From positions 1 to 23,157 of IMG/VR virus record IMGVR_UViG_3300044858_004986: a DNA stretch of 23,157 bases, one strand, 5' to 3'. Source of the DNA: a virus. Both the position numbers and the translations under genes were made by a program. The notes under the pieces are model-generated. The model was not told the DNA's origin and did not search any database. It saw only the letters and a program-made list of their open reading frames with translations. Positions 22,303 through 23,157 of the stretch are shown here, one piece after another. How positions within the stretch are numbered: position 1 is the stretch's first letter; each line of letters starts with the position of its first letter.

Positions 22303-23157
22303 ATGGCATCAGATCCGAGATTTGACAGAGATATTATTGTAATAATGTTTGATGATGTGTCCGCTCGTAAGTTTAAATTATTTAATGATGGGCAGCAGGC
22401 ACTTTATGGGGGAACTGTATTTAATACCCCAAATATGGACGCGGAGTGGGTTAGACGGGGTAAAGCTTTCCCTTGTGTCGTTCACCCTATTTGTACAACC
22501 ACAAGAGCTAGTTTTTTAACTGGTAGGCATGCTTTTAAGATCGGAACTATGCAATTAGTAGATGAGGGGTCTGTATTTCAAGCCCCAAGTTCAATTTCAA
22601 CTCTTTTCGAACACAGGGGATATAACGCAAATCAGGAAGGTACTGCTTGGTATTTGGGAAAATATGCAAGCACGCTGCAATTAGACACATCTAGTGATGA
22701 CACGAACATTTTAACTCTTCCTAGATACTTAAAAGATAATTTGGGCTATAAAACGGGAATGTTCGGTAAAAGCCATACAGCCCCTGCGTATAGGTACTTA
22801 CACAATAATAACTTAGGTTTTAATTATTTTAAAGGCACAATGCATAATAATCAGGCCCCTACTGATTCTTCCTCTTTTAATTTTGTAACTTGGGGGTCGC
22901 CTTATTTAGGAAATTATGCTACTGTTGCTGCAAGTGGTGTTGCTAGCGCGATTGAAGCTGGAGTAACTTATCCTGCTGGATTAACAGCGTACCCTTGGAT
23001 TACGCCTTATACAGGTTCTGCAACTGGTTACGGCTTAAGTGGAAAAACTCAATATAGCTACGAAGATGTAGAATCCTTTGATGATGGCACATATACAGTG
23101 ACTTATGTTTCAGGAACATTCCAAGAAGCGGATATATCAAATGCATACAGTTCTTAT
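22303..23157 (+). CDS. Type I sulfatase-like protein (alkaline phosphatase superfamily), 3' end outside window
   Basis: The frame is open from ATG 22303 to the window end, giving 285 residues of a longer protein. The N-terminal strand DIIVIMFDDV (10-19) supplies the two metal-binding aspartates D17/D18, and NTPNMD (41-46) matches the family's TPNLD. C64-T-T-T-R68-A-S-F-L-T-G-R75 is the sulfatase signature, in which the cysteine is oxidised to formylglycine; the usual Pro/Ala at +2 is Thr. LPRYLKDNLGYKTGMFGKSH (139-158) matches the GYxT..GKWH region with K156 and H158. The role would be hydrolysis of a sulfate ester, probably on host surface or algal polysaccharide. No signal peptide is seen, so it may be a virion component such as a tail protein. 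GAAGAGG lies 12 nt upstream. Later residues (about 210-285) are Gly/Ser/Thr-rich. Confidence 0.8.
   Translation, partial: MASDPRFDRDIIVIMFDDVSARKFKLFNDGQQALYGGTVFNTPNMDAEWVRRGKAFPCVVHPICTTTRASFLTGRHAFKIGTMQLVDEGSVFQAPSSISTLFEHRGYNANQEGTAWYLGKYASTLQLDTSSDDTNILTLPRYLKDNLGYKTGMFGKSHTAPAYRYLHNNNLGFNYFKGTMHNNQAPTDSSSFNFVTWGSPYLGNYATVAASGVASAIEAGVTYPAGLTAYPWITPYTGSATGYGLSGKTQYSYEDVESFDDGTYTVTYVSGTFQEADISNAYSSY

Overview
The window reads as part of the genome of a lytic tailed bacteriophage (Caudoviricetes), probably infecting a Gram-negative, likely aquatic, bacterium. The evidence is tight packing of genes all on the + strand with ATGA/TAATG stop-start overlaps, a phage-style replication, recombination and nucleotide set, a lipobox protein that implies an outer membrane, and Shine-Dalgarno motifs before several genes. 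No host gene, integrase, transposase, tRNA or CRISPR array is visible. The host assignment is inference.

Positions 1-9813 form a DNA-metabolism operon: the C-terminal end of a family A DNA polymerase, a divergent ThyX, an Mre11/SbcD-like nuclease and its Rad50/SbcC-like ATPase (T4 gp47/gp46 type), a B12-dependent class II ribonucleotide reductase (NrdJ), an FmdB-type zinc ribbon, a DnaB/gp41-like helicase, a small HExxH protein, a small helical protein that may be UvsY-like, a gp32-like zinc-containing ssDNA-binding protein, and a lipoprotein with a second membrane segment. The region makes dNTPs, unwinds and copies DNA, and processes ends for recombination. It closes with a strong intrinsic terminator at 9837-9868.

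Positions 9869-22178 form a glycan-synthesis island of 14 larger genes, plus one 19-codon remnant. It contains seven glycosyltransferases or probable glycosyltransferases (a GT-B enzyme, several GT-A/GT2 enzymes, a GT61 enzyme and a second GT-B-like protein), a further GT-A-like protein of uncertain function, and a TylF/CmcI-like methyltransferase. A run of probable sugar-precursor enzymes follows: a uridine kinase/phosphoribulokinase-like P-loop kinase, a class II aldolase, a HAD phosphatase, a short GDPD-like protein and a fused double nucleotidyltransferase. Near the end is a very well conserved GDP-mannose 3,5-epimerase-like enzyme. Much of the island is far more AT-rich than the replication block, and the composition changes inside genes, suggesting mosaic acquisition.

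After a second intrinsic terminator (22216-22253), a new gene begins at 22303 and runs off the window. It is a type I sulfatase-like protein with the catalytic cysteine in an unusual CTTTR setting. A plausible overall reading is that the phage builds its own decorating glycan and also carries an enzyme that attacks a sulfated host polysaccharide. That link is inference. One gene (19461-20338) seems to need a one-base shift at a T6 run to join its coupled start codon to its body.
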